A stretch of 64,000 nt of DNA from Clostridium sp. UBA4548 (GCF_002387895.1 NZ_DGLI01000021.1:320716-384715), one strand, 5' to 3'; numbered from the stretch's first letter, positions 17,243 to 27,507 are shown. Translations and numbers: made by a program. Notes: generated from the letters alone by a model not told the origin.

Positions 17243-18919
17243 ATGAAAAGCAAAAGAATTTTAGCAACATTACTAACTTTATCTTTATCAGCTGGACTAT
17301 TAGTTGGTTGTGGAGAAAAGCCTGCTACTGATGGGGGCGCTGCTACAGCTAATATGGACAAAGAACAATATCTTAATGTTACATTAAATGCAGAACCTAA
17401 ATCACTTGATGCATCAAAATCTTCAGACCTTTACTCTTCACAAGTATTAGTTGAGGTGCAAGAAGGCTTAACAAGAATTGAGCAAGAAAATGGTAAGGAT
17501 GTAATAAAACCAGCAGGAGCAACTGAGTGGACTACTTCAGAAGATAAACTTACTTGGACTTTTAAATTAAGAGATTATAAGTGGAGTGATGGAAAGCCAG
17601 TAACTGCTGCAGATTATGTGTATGGAATTCAAAGAACTCTTGATGCTAAGACAGGTTCTCCTTATGCGTTCCTACTATTCCCAATAAAAAATGCTCAAAA
17701 GGTTAATGGTGGAAAAGCTTCTATTGAAGAGTTGGGAGTAAAAGCTATTGATGATAAAACTGTACAGTTTACATTAGAGTCACCAACTGCATACTTCTTA
17801 GATTTAACTTACTTCAAAGTTATGCATCCACAAAGAAAAGATATTGTTGAAGCAGCAGGTGAAAGATATGGTTCTGAAGCTGATACTATGGTGTTCAGTG
17901 GACCGTTTAAAATTACAGAGTGGGTACACAATAACCAAGTAGTGTTAGAAAAAAATGAAAACTATTGGGATAAAGATTCTGTAAAGCTTAACAAAGTAAC
18001 TATGAAAATCATTAAAGAAGAAACTTCTAGAATGAATGAGCTATATAATGGATCATTAGATATAGCAGCAGTTACTAAACAGGAATGGATTCAAAAATTC
18101 AATGAAACAAATAAGTTTAATGTTTTATCAAGCTATGATGCATCTACTGCATATACATTCTTTAATGCTAAAGATAAGTATTTCAGTAATGCAAAAGTAA
18201 GAAAAGCATTTATCGTTGCTCAAGATAGAACAGGAGCAGCTAAAACTTTATTTAGAGATTTAGCAGATCCAGCACTAGCATGGTGTCCACCAGAAGTTCA
18301 AATTGGTGGAGAAGAATACAGAAAGTTAAATACTGAGCAACCAGTTAAAAAATTAGTTGATGAATTTAAAGATCCAAAAGCTCTTTTATCTGAAGGATTA
18401 AAAGAATTAGGATTAGATCCAGATCCAGCTAAACATACCTTTAAATACTTAGAGTCAGGAACAGCAGCAAGAAATAGAGAGTTTGCTGAGTTCTATCAAC
18501 AAAACTTCAAATCAGCATTAGGAGTAAATGTTGAAACAGAGTATGTTGAGTGGCCAGTATTCCAAAAGAGAACAGATGAATTAGATTTCCAAATAGCTTC
18601 AATGGCTTGGACAGGAGACTACAATGACCCAATGACATTCTTTGATATGTTTATGACAGGAGCAGGAGTTGTTCCAACAGGATGGTCAAATGCTGATTAT
18701 GATGCAGCGATAAAAGAAGCTCAAAATTCAACTGATAATAAAACAAGACTTGAAGCTTTCAAAAAGGCAGAAGATATCCTAATATACAAAGAAGGTATAG
18801 TATCTCCGACTGTATTTAGAAAGAAAAATACTTATGTTGCTAAATATACAAATAACGTAATGACTCCATTATTCGGAGTAACTGAATACAAATATGCTTA
18901 TACAAGTGGAAGAAAATAA
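17243..18919 (+). CDS. oppA: Oligopeptide ABC transporter substrate-binding lipoprotein (copy 1)
   Basis: The product is 558 residues. A lipoprotein signal ends in the lipobox LLVGC (cysteine near residue 23), so the mature protein is tethered outside the membrane. The rest is SBP family 5 (DppA/OppA), with W-T-F-K-L-R-D and KWSDGKPVTAADYVYG typical of peptide binders. It heads the oppABCDF operon. Two paralogues lie downstream of the operon; all three share MDKEQYLNV, YSSQVL and GLKELGLDPDP. A GGGGG site precedes the ATG. The peptide preference is unknown. Confidence 0.95.
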   Translation: MKSKRILATLLTLSLSAGLLVGCGEKPATDGGAATANMDKEQYLNVTLNAEPKSLDASKSSDLYSSQVLVEVQEGLTRIEQENGKDVIKPAGATEWTTSEDKLTWTFKLRDYKWSDGKPVTAADYVYGIQRTLDAKTGSPYAFLLFPIKNAQKVNGGKASIEELGVKAIDDKTVQFTLESPTAYFLDLTYFKVMHPQRKDIVEAAGERYGSEADTMVFSGPFKITEWVHNNQVVLEKNENYWDKDSVKLNKVTMKIIKEETSRMNELYNGSLDIAAVTKQEWIQKFNETNKFNVLSSYDASTAYTFFNAKDKYFSNAKVRKAFIVAQDRTGAAKTLFRDLADPALAWCPPEVQIGGEEYRKLNTEQPVKKLVDEFKDPKALLSEGLKELGLDPDPAKHTFKYLESGTAARNREFAEFYQQNFKSALGVNVETEYVEWPVFQKRTDELDFQIASMAWTGDYNDPMTFFDMFMTGAGVVPTGWSNADYDAAIKEAQNSTDNKTRLEAFKKAEDILIYKEGIVSPTVFRKKNTYVAKYTNNVMTPLFGVTEYKYAYTSGRK

Positions 18920-18931
18920 GATTTAATTTTA

Positions 18932-18964
18932 TTGTTGCAACAGATGGAGAGTCTGTTGCAACAA
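18932..18964 (+). promoter_or_regulatory. Intercistronic hairpin oppA-oppB
   Basis: TTGTTGCAACAGA at 18932-18944 pairs perfectly with 18952-18964, with a 7-base loop and no T-run after. Such hairpins commonly protect the upstream binding-protein mRNA or partly terminate, so that binding protein exceeds permease. Confidence 0.7.
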
Positions 18965-18989
18965 CTTTACGCTAAATGGAGGGATGATG

Positions 18990-19925
18990 ATGTTAAAATT
19001 TACTCTTAAGAGGTTTGGGTATATGCTAGTTACGTTATTTATAGCGGCATCTATCACATTTATGCTTATTCATGCTATACCAGGAGACCCATTAGCTAGT
19101 TTGGCTAGAAACTTACCACCACAAATTAAAGCAAACTACTATGAAAAGTATGGTTTGAACAAGCCAGTTATTCAACAATATGGATTATTTGTTAAAAACG
19201 CAGTTTTACATGGGGATTTAGGACAATCTCTACTTTATCCAGGTAGAGAAGTTACAAAAACAATTTTAAAGTATGCACCAATTTCAGCTAGAGTTGGTTC
19301 ACAAGCAATTTTAATGGGATTCACAATTGGTATTACTCTCGGAATTATAGCAGCTCTTAATAGGGGAAAATGGCCAGATTACGTAGTTATGTTTATAGCT
19401 ATATTAGGTATTTCTGTACCGGGTTTCGTTGTTGCGGCATTATTACAATATACATTTACAGTTCAGTGGATGATCTTACCATCAACAGGGTGGGGGCAAT
19501 TTAAGCATACAATCCTACCATCTATAGCATTAAGCTTTAGTTCTATAGCAACCTATGCTAGATATATGAGAGCTAACTGTCTAGATGTTATTGGACAAGA
19601 TTATATTTTAACAGCAAAAGCAAAAGGGGTATCAAAGCTAAGTTTAGTATTTAAGCATGTTATAAGAAATGCGATACTTCCAGCTATTACACTATTAGGA
19701 CCACAGATTGCAGGTATATTTATAGGATCATTCGTTATAGAAAGTATATTTGCTATACCAGGTCTTGGTCAGTATTTCGTATCTTCAGTTAATGATAGAG
19801 ATTATCCTATGATAATGGGACAAACTATATTTGTAGCGGTATTATATATTGTTGCATTGTTCGTTGTTGATATATTATACGGATTAATCGACCCAAGAAT
19901 CAGAGTAACTGGTAAGAAGAGATAG
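18990..19925 (+). CDS. oppB: Oligopeptide ABC transporter permease OppB
   Basis: The 311-residue inner permease starts FTLKRFGYMLVTLF, the usual first membrane segment. Further hydrophobic segments lie near 95-125, 130-160, 170-190, 225-250 and 275-300. The EAA loop that touches the ATPases reads ARANCLDVIGQDYILTAKAK in part. The third of three tandem ATGs is chosen because GGAGGG lies six bases before it. It pairs with OppC 11 bases downstream. Confidence 0.95.
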   Translation: MLKFTLKRFGYMLVTLFIAASITFMLIHAIPGDPLASLARNLPPQIKANYYEKYGLNKPVIQQYGLFVKNAVLHGDLGQSLLYPGREVTKTILKYAPISARVGSQAILMGFTIGITLGIIAALNRGKWPDYVVMFIAILGISVPGFVVAALLQYTFTVQWMILPSTGWGQFKHTILPSIALSFSSIATYARYMRANCLDVIGQDYILTAKAKGVSKLSLVFKHVIRNAILPAITLLGPQIAGIFIGSFVIESIFAIPGLGQYFVSSVNDRDYPMIMGQTIFVAVLYIVALFVVDILYGLIDPRIRVTGKKR

Positions 19926-19936
19926 GAGGAGCAACT

Positions 19937-20854
19937 ATGGCAGAACTATCAAGAGAAAAATTTCAGATTATAGGCTGTGAAAACTTAGACTCAGAAGGAA
20001 TACTAAGACCTAGTATGACTTATTGGCAAGATGCTTGGAGAAGATTAAAGCAAAACAAAGTAGCTACATTTTCTCTAATACTACTAATTTTAATTTCGCT
20101 AATGACAATCATAGGACCTATGATTGCTAAATATTCATATGAAGTAACAGATAATAACTTACTTAACTTAAAACCAAATGGAGACCATTGGTTTGGAACG
20201 GACAACCTAGGTAGAGATCTATTTGCTAGAGTTTGGAAGGGTGGAAGAATTTCTATCATTATTGGTCTAGTAGGTGCACTTATTGACACAGTTGTAGGTT
20301 CTATCTACGGTGGTGTTGCGGGTTTCTTTGGTGGAATAGTAGACGACATCATGATGAGAATACTAGAAATATTAATGAGTATTCCATATCTTGTAATAGT
20401 AATCCTTGTTAGATTAATTGTTGGACCTGGAATACAATCTCTTATAATTGCTATGACAATCACTGGATGGTGTTATATGGCGAGACTTGTAAGAGGACAA
20501 TTATTACAAATTAAAGAACAAGAATATATTTTAGCAGCAAAAGCTCTAGGAGCTAACCCATCAAGAATAATAGCAAGACACTTAATACCAAACACTTTAG
20601 GTATTATGATAGTAGCTATTACCTTTGATATACCAGGATATATATTCAGTGAAGCGTTCTTAAGTTTCTTAGGACTTGGAGTTCAATCACCAAACACAAG
20701 CTGGGGAGCATTAGCAGCTATTGCACAACCTAACTTAATGTTCTACCCATACCAGTTATTCTGGCCAGCGTTATTTATTTCTTTAACAATGTTATCATTC
20801 CAATTACTTGGTGATGGCTTAAGAGACGCCCTAGATCCAAAAATGCGTCAATAG
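19937..20854 (+). CDS. oppC: Oligopeptide ABC transporter permease OppC
   Basis: The 305-residue second permease subunit. The long cytoplasmic N-terminus and first membrane segment (FSLILLILISLMTII) are typical of OppC/DppC. The FGTDNLGRDLFARVW block before segment 2 and an EAA loop with EYILAAKALGANP are diagnostic. It follows oppB with AGGAGG in the gap and ends 13 bases before oppD. Confidence 0.95.
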   Translation: MAELSREKFQIIGCENLDSEGILRPSMTYWQDAWRRLKQNKVATFSLILLILISLMTIIGPMIAKYSYEVTDNNLLNLKPNGDHWFGTDNLGRDLFARVWKGGRISIIIGLVGALIDTVVGSIYGGVAGFFGGIVDDIMMRILEILMSIPYLVIVILVRLIVGPGIQSLIIAMTITGWCYMARLVRGQLLQIKEQEYILAAKALGANPSRIIARHLIPNTLGIMIVAITFDIPGYIFSEAFLSFLGLGVQSPNTSWGALAAIAQPNLMFYPYQLFWPALFISLTMLSFQLLGDGLRDALDPKMRQ

Positions 20855-20867
20855 GGGAGGGTTAGCA

Positions 20868-21890
20868 ATGGAAAAAATATTAGATGTACAAGACTTAAGA
20901 GTATCATTTCATACTTATGCAGGAGAAGTAAAATCTGTAAGAGGCATAAGCTTCCATTTAAATAAAGGTGAAACCCTAGCGGTAGTTGGAGAATCAGGAT
21001 GTGGTAAAACAGTTACATCAAAAGCCATTATGAGATTGCTTCCTGAACCAATGCCAGCAGAAATTAAAAAGGGTTCAAAAATAGTTTTCGAAGGCAAAGA
21101 TATATTAACAATGGATGATAAGGCTTTAAGAGAGTTAAGAGGAGCGGATATATCTATGATATTCCAAGATCCGATGACATCTCTAAATCCAACCATGACT
21201 ATTGGAAAACAAATTGCTGAGAGTTTAATTATACACAGAGGGATGAGCAAAGATGAAGCTATAAAAGAAGCTACAAAAATGCTAAACCTTGTTAATATTC
21301 CAAATGCAGACAAAAGGGTTCATCAATATCCACACGAATTTTCAGGTGGTATGAGACAAAGAGCTATGATAGCTATAGCACTAGCGTGTAATCCGAAAAT
21401 ATTAATAGCGGACGAGCCAACAACAGCACTTGATGTTACAATTCAAGCACAAATTATGGATCTTATATCAGATCTTCAAGAAAAATTAGGTACAGCAGTT
21501 ATATTAGTTACTCACGATTTAGGAGTTGTTGCAGACGTTGCTGATAGAATTCAAGTAATGTATGCTGGACAAATAATAGAAAGAGGAACTGTTGATGAGA
21601 TTTTCGCAAATCCTCAACACCCATATACTTGGGCATTGTTACAATCTGTACCAAGATTAGATACTAAAAATAAAGATGTATTATATTCTTTACAAGGAAC
21701 ACCTCCAGATCTAATTAAACCACCAGTGGGATGTCCTTTTGCAGCAAGATGTGAATATTGTATGCAAGTATGTTTAGAAGAGATGCCAGAAGCTACTACT
21801 ATTTCAGATACTCATGAGGTTCTTTGTTGGTTGAAACACCCAATGGCTCCAAAAGTAGAAGTTCCTGAAGCATTGAAGAGAGGTGTATAA
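20868..21890 (+). CDS. oppD: Oligopeptide ABC transporter ATPase OppD
   Basis: The 340-residue ATPase has Walker A GESGCGKT, signature SGGMRQR, Walker B ILIADEPT and the H-loop in VTHDLG. The C-terminal oligopeptide-specific domain has cysteines C-P-F-A-A-R-C-x-x-x-x-x-x-C that match the Fe-S/structural motif of OppD/OppF. It powers uptake together with OppF. The stop overlaps the oppF ribosome binding region. Confidence 0.96.
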   Translation: MEKILDVQDLRVSFHTYAGEVKSVRGISFHLNKGETLAVVGESGCGKTVTSKAIMRLLPEPMPAEIKKGSKIVFEGKDILTMDDKALRELRGADISMIFQDPMTSLNPTMTIGKQIAESLIIHRGMSKDEAIKEATKMLNLVNIPNADKRVHQYPHEFSGGMRQRAMIAIALACNPKILIADEPTTALDVTIQAQIMDLISDLQEKLGTAVILVTHDLGVVADVADRIQVMYAGQIIERGTVDEIFANPQHPYTWALLQSVPRLDTKNKDVLYSLQGTPPDLIKPPVGCPFAARCEYCMQVCLEEMPEATTISDTHEVLCWLKHPMAPKVEVPEALKRGV

Positions 21891-21891
21891 T

Positions 21892-22869
21892 ATGACTAAT
21901 CAAAATGTGAAAGAGAAAAATGACGTTTTAATTGAAGTTAAAAATCTTAAAAAATATTTCCAAGTTGGAAAAGATGCTACATTAAAAGCAGTTGATGATG
22001 TAAGTTTCAATATATATAAGGGTGAAACTTTAGGATTAGTTGGAGAATCTGGTTGTGGTAAGACTACTTGCGGTAGAACTGTTATGGGTCTTTATGAAGC
22101 TTCCGGCGGACAAATCCTATATGATGGTCATGATGTTAGCAAATTAAGTAAAAAGGAAAAGAAAGAGTTCACAAGAAGAGCTCAAATAATATTCCAGGAC
22201 CCATATGCGTCACTTAACCCAAGAATGACAGTTGGAGATATCATAGGAGAAGGAATTGACGTTCATAATCTTCATACTGGTCAAGAAAGAACTGATAGAA
22301 TATATGAGCTACTACAATTAGTTGGATTAAACAAAGAGCACGCATCTAGATTTCCACATGAGTTCTCAGGTGGACAAAGGCAGAGAATAGGTATAGCTAG
22401 AGCACTTGCTATAGAACCAGACTTTATAGTGTGCGACGAGCCAATATCAGCTCTAGACGTTTCTATCCAAGCTCAAGTAGTTAACTTACTTATAAAGTTA
22501 CAAAATGAATTGGGATTAACTTATCTGTTTATTGCTCACGACCTTTCAATGGTTAAGCATATTTCAGATAGAGTTGGGGTTATGTACCTTGGTACAATGG
22601 TTGAATTGGCTTCAAGTGCTGATTTATATGACAAGCCATTACACCCATATACTCAGGCTTTACTTTCAGCTATTCCTGTGCCAGACCCAGAAGTTGAAAG
22701 AAATAAAAAGAGAATTCCTCTTGAAGGAGAAGTTCCAAGTCCAATTAACCCTAAACCAGGTTGTAGATTTGCTCCAAGATGCAGATATGCAAAACCTGTA
22801 TGCAGTGAGAAATCACCTGAGCTTAAGGAAGTTGAACCAAACCACTTTGTTGCATGTCATTTATTATAA
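21892..22869 (+). CDS. oppF: Oligopeptide ABC transporter ATPase OppF
   Basis: The 325-residue second ATPase. Walker A is GESGCGKT, signature SGGQRQR, Walker B FIVCDEPIS and H-loop IAHDLS. The C-terminal domain has CRFAPRCRYAKPVC. The ATG at 21892 is used because GAGAGG lies nine bases ahead; an earlier GTG overlaps the oppD stop. Last gene of the operon, followed by a terminator. Confidence 0.96.
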   Translation: MTNQNVKEKNDVLIEVKNLKKYFQVGKDATLKAVDDVSFNIYKGETLGLVGESGCGKTTCGRTVMGLYEASGGQILYDGHDVSKLSKKEKKEFTRRAQIIFQDPYASLNPRMTVGDIIGEGIDVHNLHTGQERTDRIYELLQLVGLNKEHASRFPHEFSGGQRQRIGIARALAIEPDFIVCDEPISALDVSIQAQVVNLLIKLQNELGLTYLFIAHDLSMVKHISDRVGVMYLGTMVELASSADLYDKPLHPYTQALLSAIPVPDPEVERNKKRIPLEGEVPSPINPKPGCRFAPRCRYAKPVCSEKSPELKEVEPNHFVACHLL

Positions 22870-22874
22870 TAAAT

Positions 22875-22905
22875 TAAGAGATAGGATTTATCCTGTCTCT
22901 TTTTA
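22875..22905 (+). terminator. Terminator of oppABCDF
   Basis: AGAGATAGGAT pairs with ATCCTGTCTCT around a TT loop and is followed by TTTTATTTT. Confidence 0.85.
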
Positions 22906-23692
22906 TTTTGTTTTGAATTACCAAGTTAGCCTATTAAATCTGTGAGCATTAATATTTGGGTTACTTTATGGAAGTTTGGGGGGATGTTATAGACATATGT
23001 GATAAAGTTCAAAATATAACAATAAAATATTTATATGTATATACCTATATAAATATTTTAAATCTTAGGAAATGCTTTATAGGAGGCTACAGATATATTG
23101 CTTTAATAAATACTTGGTGGAAAACTTCTCACATTATGCATAGAAGTAGCATAGATATGTGCATTTAGATGGGTTTTTATAGTGGGCAAGAAGGTTAAAA
23201 TGCAATAAAGTGAATGTGTTTTAATGTAATCATGCAAAAATATAAAATATAACATATATTTACAAAAAACGGCTTAAAAAAATATTAACTTTTATAAATG
23301 TACAATATATTAATAAAATAAATACAACCAAAGTTACAATATACTAGATACATTAAGTGTAGGTAACAGTGATAGTTTGCTTAATAATATTGAATTCATA
23401 TAATGTTAATTTATTAACTAAATATAAACAAAAAATGCTATTTTAATACAACTAAAATGTTTTAATAAATGTTAATGTCGAAAAAATATAATTCATTTTT
23501 CAGAAAAATGTGTTGATTTATTTATTATTTTATTATATTATATAAATAAGTTAGACGGGGGAGACACACTAGTATGTAACATCACTTAACTTTAAGATAT
23601 TAAATCCTAAATTTATGAAATTATGTATTAGGAAGATTAATAAATGGAGCATAGGTTAAATGACCGAGCTAAACAAAAAAGGGGGATTATCT
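22906..23692. other. Intergenic region upstream of oppA2
   Basis: Nearly 800 AT-rich bases. A candidate promoter is TTGATT at 23513-23518 with TATTAT at 23536-23541 (17-base spacer). Downstream of it is GGGGGAG followed by ATG TAA at 23574-23579, a start codon directly followed by a stop. A small open frame at 22956-23168 has no features of a gene. Confidence 0.4.
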
Positions 23693-25393
23693 GTGAAAAG
23701 TAAAAAATTATTAGCTGCATTATTGGCTTCATCAATGGTGGCTTCGATTGCATTAGTTGGGTGTGGATCAAAAGGAGACGACAAAAAACCAGCTGATGGC
23801 GACAAACCAGCAGAAGCATCAAAAATGGACAAAGAGCAATATTTAAATGTTGTGTTAGGACAAGAACCAAAAACTTTGGACCCATCTAAGGCAACAGATT
23901 TATATTCTTCACAAGTTCTAGTAAATGTTATGGAAGCGTTAACAAGACTTGAAGTTGACAAGGATGGAAAAGATGTTATAAAACCAGGTGCAGCTAAAGA
24001 ATGGAAAAAGTCTGATGATGGATTAAAATGGACATTTACTCTAAGAGATGCAAAATGGAGTGATGGTAAACCAATAACAGCAGAACAGTTTGTTTATGGT
24101 ATACAAAGAACTTTAGCTAAAGAAACGGGTTCACAATATGCATTCCTACTATACCCAATAAAAAATGCTCAAGAATTTAACACTGGAAAGGCTAAAGCTG
24201 AAGATGTTGGAGTTAAAGCAGTAGATGAAAAGACATTAGAGTTTACACTTTCTTCTCCATGTGCTTACTTCCTTGATTTAACATATTTCAAAGTTATGGA
24301 GCCACAAAGAAAAGATATAATTGAGCAACATGGTGATAAGTATGGTACAGAACCAAATACAATGGTGTTTAGTGGTCCATATTCAATTACTGAATGGGTT
24401 CATAATAACAAAGTTGAATTAGTTAAAAATAAAGAGTACTGGGATAATGCAAATGTTAAGCTTGAAAAAGCTACAATGAAAATAATAAAAGAAGAAACTT
24501 CAAGAATGAATGAATTACTTAATGGTTCTTTAGATACTGCAGCTGTTACAAAACCTGAGTGGATTCAAAAGTTTGATGATACTAAAAAGTTTGATGTTAA
24601 AAAGGGTTATGACTCATCAGCAACTTACACATTCTTCAATCAAAAGGATAAGTATTTTGCTAATGCTAAAATTAGAAAAGCTTTCTTAATAGCTGAGGAT
24701 AGAACAGGAAAAGTTTCTTCATTATATAAAAATTTAGCAGAACCAGCAACAGCATGGTGTCCACCAGCTATTCAAATAGATGGTAAGGATTATAGAGAAA
24801 AAATATCATATAAACCAATTGAGGATTTGAAGAACGAAAATAAAGATGCAAAAGCCCTTCTAGTTGAAGGACTAAAAGAATTAGGCTTAGATCCAGATCC
24901 AACTAAGCATACCTTCAAATATTTACAATCTGGAACAGATGCAAAATCAAAAGAGTTCGCTGAGTTTGCTCAACAAAACTATAAAACAGCTCTTGGAGTA
25001 AATATAGAGTGTGAGTATGTTGAATGGGCTATATTCCAAAAGAGAACTGATGAATTTGATTATCAAATGGCTTCTCAAGGTTGGAGTGCTGACTACAATG
25101 ATCCAAACACATTCTTTGATATGTTTATGTCTAATGCAGGTATAGCTCCTACTAACTGGAAGAGTGATAAGTATGACAACTTAATCAAAGAAGCAGCTAA
25201 TACTATAGATCCTGCTAAGAGAACAGACATATTTAAACAAGCTGAAAAAATCCTTGTTTATGATGATGCAGTAATAAGCCCAGGGGTTTGGAGATTTAAG
25301 AACACTTATGTTAGAAAGTATGTTAAAAACTACATGTCTCCTACTTTTGGAAACCTTGATTTAAAATACACTTATACTGAAGGTAGAGAGTAG
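23693..25393 (+). CDS. Oligopeptide-binding lipoprotein (copy 2)
   Basis: The product is 566 residues, starting at GTG 23693 behind GGGGG. A longer start upstream would push the ribosome site into the gene and spoil the signal peptide. Lipobox is ALVGC. It is the same family and nearly the same length as the operon's OppA, with MDKEQYLNV after the linker and the C-terminal YTYTEGRE also found in copy 3. It has its own promoter region and terminator and most likely feeds the same OppBCDF permease with different peptides (inference). Confidence 0.92.
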   Translation: MKSKKLLAALLASSMVASIALVGCGSKGDDKKPADGDKPAEASKMDKEQYLNVVLGQEPKTLDPSKATDLYSSQVLVNVMEALTRLEVDKDGKDVIKPGAAKEWKKSDDGLKWTFTLRDAKWSDGKPITAEQFVYGIQRTLAKETGSQYAFLLYPIKNAQEFNTGKAKAEDVGVKAVDEKTLEFTLSSPCAYFLDLTYFKVMEPQRKDIIEQHGDKYGTEPNTMVFSGPYSITEWVHNNKVELVKNKEYWDNANVKLEKATMKIIKEETSRMNELLNGSLDTAAVTKPEWIQKFDDTKKFDVKKGYDSSATYTFFNQKDKYFANAKIRKAFLIAEDRTGKVSSLYKNLAEPATAWCPPAIQIDGKDYREKISYKPIEDLKNENKDAKALLVEGLKELGLDPDPTKHTFKYLQSGTDAKSKEFAEFAQQNYKTALGVNIECEYVEWAIFQKRTDEFDYQMASQGWSADYNDPNTFFDMFMSNAGIAPTNWKSDKYDNLIKEAANTIDPAKRTDIFKQAEKILVYDDAVISPGVWRFKNTYVRKYVKNYMSPTFGNLDLKYTYTEGRE

Positions 25394-25431
25394 TATTTAT
25401 TAGTTCAGATGTAAATTAATATGAAATATTT

Positions 25432-25468
25432 AAAAGTAGTACAATAAAAATTGTACTACTTTTTTTCG
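25432..25468 (+). terminator. Terminator after oppA copy 2
   Basis: AAGTAGTACAAT pairs with ATTGTACTACTT around AAAA and runs into TTTTTTT. Confidence 0.9.
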
Positions 25469-25797
25469 CTGTTTTTTTTAATTACGGTGGTGATAAGAGG
25501 TAAAAATTGCAGTAATTTTTCAAAAAAATCATATATTAATAAATATTTAAAAATAATAATAAAATGTGAATTGGATACACTAAGTTTTCATTTAAACCTT
25601 ATTGATTTTTAAAAAAATGAAGTATATGATATAAATAACAGAAAATTATAAAAATCTTGAATTTTCATTTATAAAAGCAACAAGGGGACTGCTTAAAGAT
25701 TTTATAATTTCTAATATTTAGTTTCAATGTGTAAGAAAAACTCAATTTTACAAAAGAGTTTTTATTAGAAAGAAACAATAAGAAGGGGGATTTTTTT
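25469..25797. other. Leader region of oppA copy 3
   Basis: Very AT-rich. No promoter close to consensus and no repeat was seen. A GGGGGG ribosome site ends it. Confidence 0.3.
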
Positions 25798-27501
25798 ATG
25801 AAAAGCAGAAAACTTTTATCTGTATTACTAGCATCATCTATGATTGCATCAGTAGCCTTAACTGGTTGTGGTGGAAAAGATGATAAAAAAGCAGAAGGAG
25901 AGAAGTCAGGAGAAAACGCTCAAGCCGTAAAAATGGACAAGGAGCAATATTTAAATGTAGTTTTAGGTGCAGAACCAAAAACTTTAGACCCATCTAAAGC
26001 AACTGATTTATATTCTTCTCAAGTTCTTGCAAACACTATGGAGGCGTTAACAAGACTTGAAGTTGGTAAAGATGGAAAGGATGTTATAAAGCCGGGTGCT
26101 GCTAAAGAGTGGAAAAAATCTGAGGATGGATTAAAATGGACTTTCACATTAAGAGATATGAAGTGGAGCGATGGTCAAGCTGTTACTGCAGAGCAATTTG
26201 TATACGGTATCACAAGAACCCTTGATCAAAAAACTGGTTCACAATATGCGTTCTTATTATTCCCAATCAAGAATGCTAATGAATTCAATACAGGAAAAGC
26301 AAAAGCAGAAGATTTAGGAGTTAAAGCTATAGATGAAAAAACTATAGAGTTTACTTTGGCTTCACCTTGTGCATATTTCTTAGATTTAACATATTTCAAA
26401 GTAATGGAACCACAAAGAAAAGATATCATAGAAAAACATGGTGATAAATATGGTAGTGAAGTAGATACTATGGTATTTTCAGGTCCTTTCATCATTTCTG
26501 AGTGGGTACACAACAATAAAGTAGAATTAGTTAAGAATAAAGATTATTGGGATGCAGAAAATGTAAAGCTTGAAAAAGCTACTATGAAAATCATAAAAGA
26601 AGAAACAGCAAGAATGAATGAATTATACAATGGTTCATTAGATGCTGCTGCGGTAACTAAACAAGAATGGGTTGAAAAGTTTAACCAAACTGGTAAGTTC
26701 GAGGTTAAAAAAGGATATGATGGATCGGCTACCTATACTTTCTTTAACCAAAAAGATAAATATTTTGCTAATGCGAAAATAAGAAAAGCATTTATAATTG
26801 CTAATGATAGAGCAGGTACAGCATCAACTTTATTCAGAGGACTTGCAGAGCCAGCTAATGCATGGTGTCCTCCAGCAATTCAAATTGATGGAAAAGACTA
26901 CAGAGAAACAGCAACATATCTACCAGTTGAGGAATTAAAGAAAGCTAATTCAGATCCTAAAGCTTTATTAATTGAAGGATTAAAAGAATTAGGTTTAGAC
27001 CCAGATCCAGCTAAACATACATTTAAGGTTTTACAATCAGGAACTGATGCTAGAGCTAAAGAGTTTGCTGAGTTTGATCAACAAAACTATAGTAAAGCGC
27101 TTGGAGTTAATATAGAGTGTGACTATGCTGAGTGGGCAGTTTTCCAAAAGAGAACAGATGAGGGAGATTACCAAATTGCTGGTCAAGCTTGGGGTGCTGA
27201 CTATAATGACCCTAACACCTTCTTTGATATGTTCATGTCAGAGGCAGGAATCTGCAATACAGGTTGGAAGAGTGAGAAGTATGACAGTCTAATCAAAGAA
27301 GCAGGTAACTCTATAGACCCAGCTAAGAGATTAGAGAAGTTCAAAGAAGCAGAAAAATTATTAGTGTTTGAAGATGGCGTAATCAGCCCAGGAGTTTGGA
27401 GATTTAAAAATACTTTCGTAAGAAAATATATTAAAAATTACATGTCACCAACTTTTGGAGCACTTGACTTAAAATACACTTACACTGAAGGAAGAGAATA
27501 A
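25798..27501 (+). CDS. Oligopeptide-binding lipoprotein (copy 3)
   Basis: The product is 567 residues with the signal peptide lipobox ALTGC. It is closest in sequence to copy 2: shared blocks include KDGKDVIKPGAAKEWKKS and KNYMSPTFG. The binding-cleft residues probably differ (for example CAYFLDLTY is kept, but the loops around residue 330-350 vary). It is monocistronic between its own leader and a terminator. Likely a specificity variant for the shared permease, arisen by local duplication. Confidence 0.92.
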   Translation: MKSRKLLSVLLASSMIASVALTGCGGKDDKKAEGEKSGENAQAVKMDKEQYLNVVLGAEPKTLDPSKATDLYSSQVLANTMEALTRLEVGKDGKDVIKPGAAKEWKKSEDGLKWTFTLRDMKWSDGQAVTAEQFVYGITRTLDQKTGSQYAFLLFPIKNANEFNTGKAKAEDLGVKAIDEKTIEFTLASPCAYFLDLTYFKVMEPQRKDIIEKHGDKYGSEVDTMVFSGPFIISEWVHNNKVELVKNKDYWDAENVKLEKATMKIIKEETARMNELYNGSLDAAAVTKQEWVEKFNQTGKFEVKKGYDGSATYTFFNQKDKYFANAKIRKAFIIANDRAGTASTLFRGLAEPANAWCPPAIQIDGKDYRETATYLPVEELKKANSDPKALLIEGLKELGLDPDPAKHTFKVLQSGTDARAKEFAEFDQQNYSKALGVNIECDYAEWAVFQKRTDEGDYQIAGQAWGADYNDPNTFFDMFMSEAGICNTGWKSEKYDSLIKEAGNSIDPAKRLEKFKEAEKLLVFEDGVISPGVWRFKNTFVRKYIKNYMSPTFGALDLKYTYTEGRE

Positions 27502-27507
27502 TTTAAT

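Noticed and set aside
22956..23168. Open frame of 70 codons upstream of oppA copy 2
   Set aside because: No ribosome binding site of normal spacing, low-complexity Y/I-rich product, and no recognisable domain.
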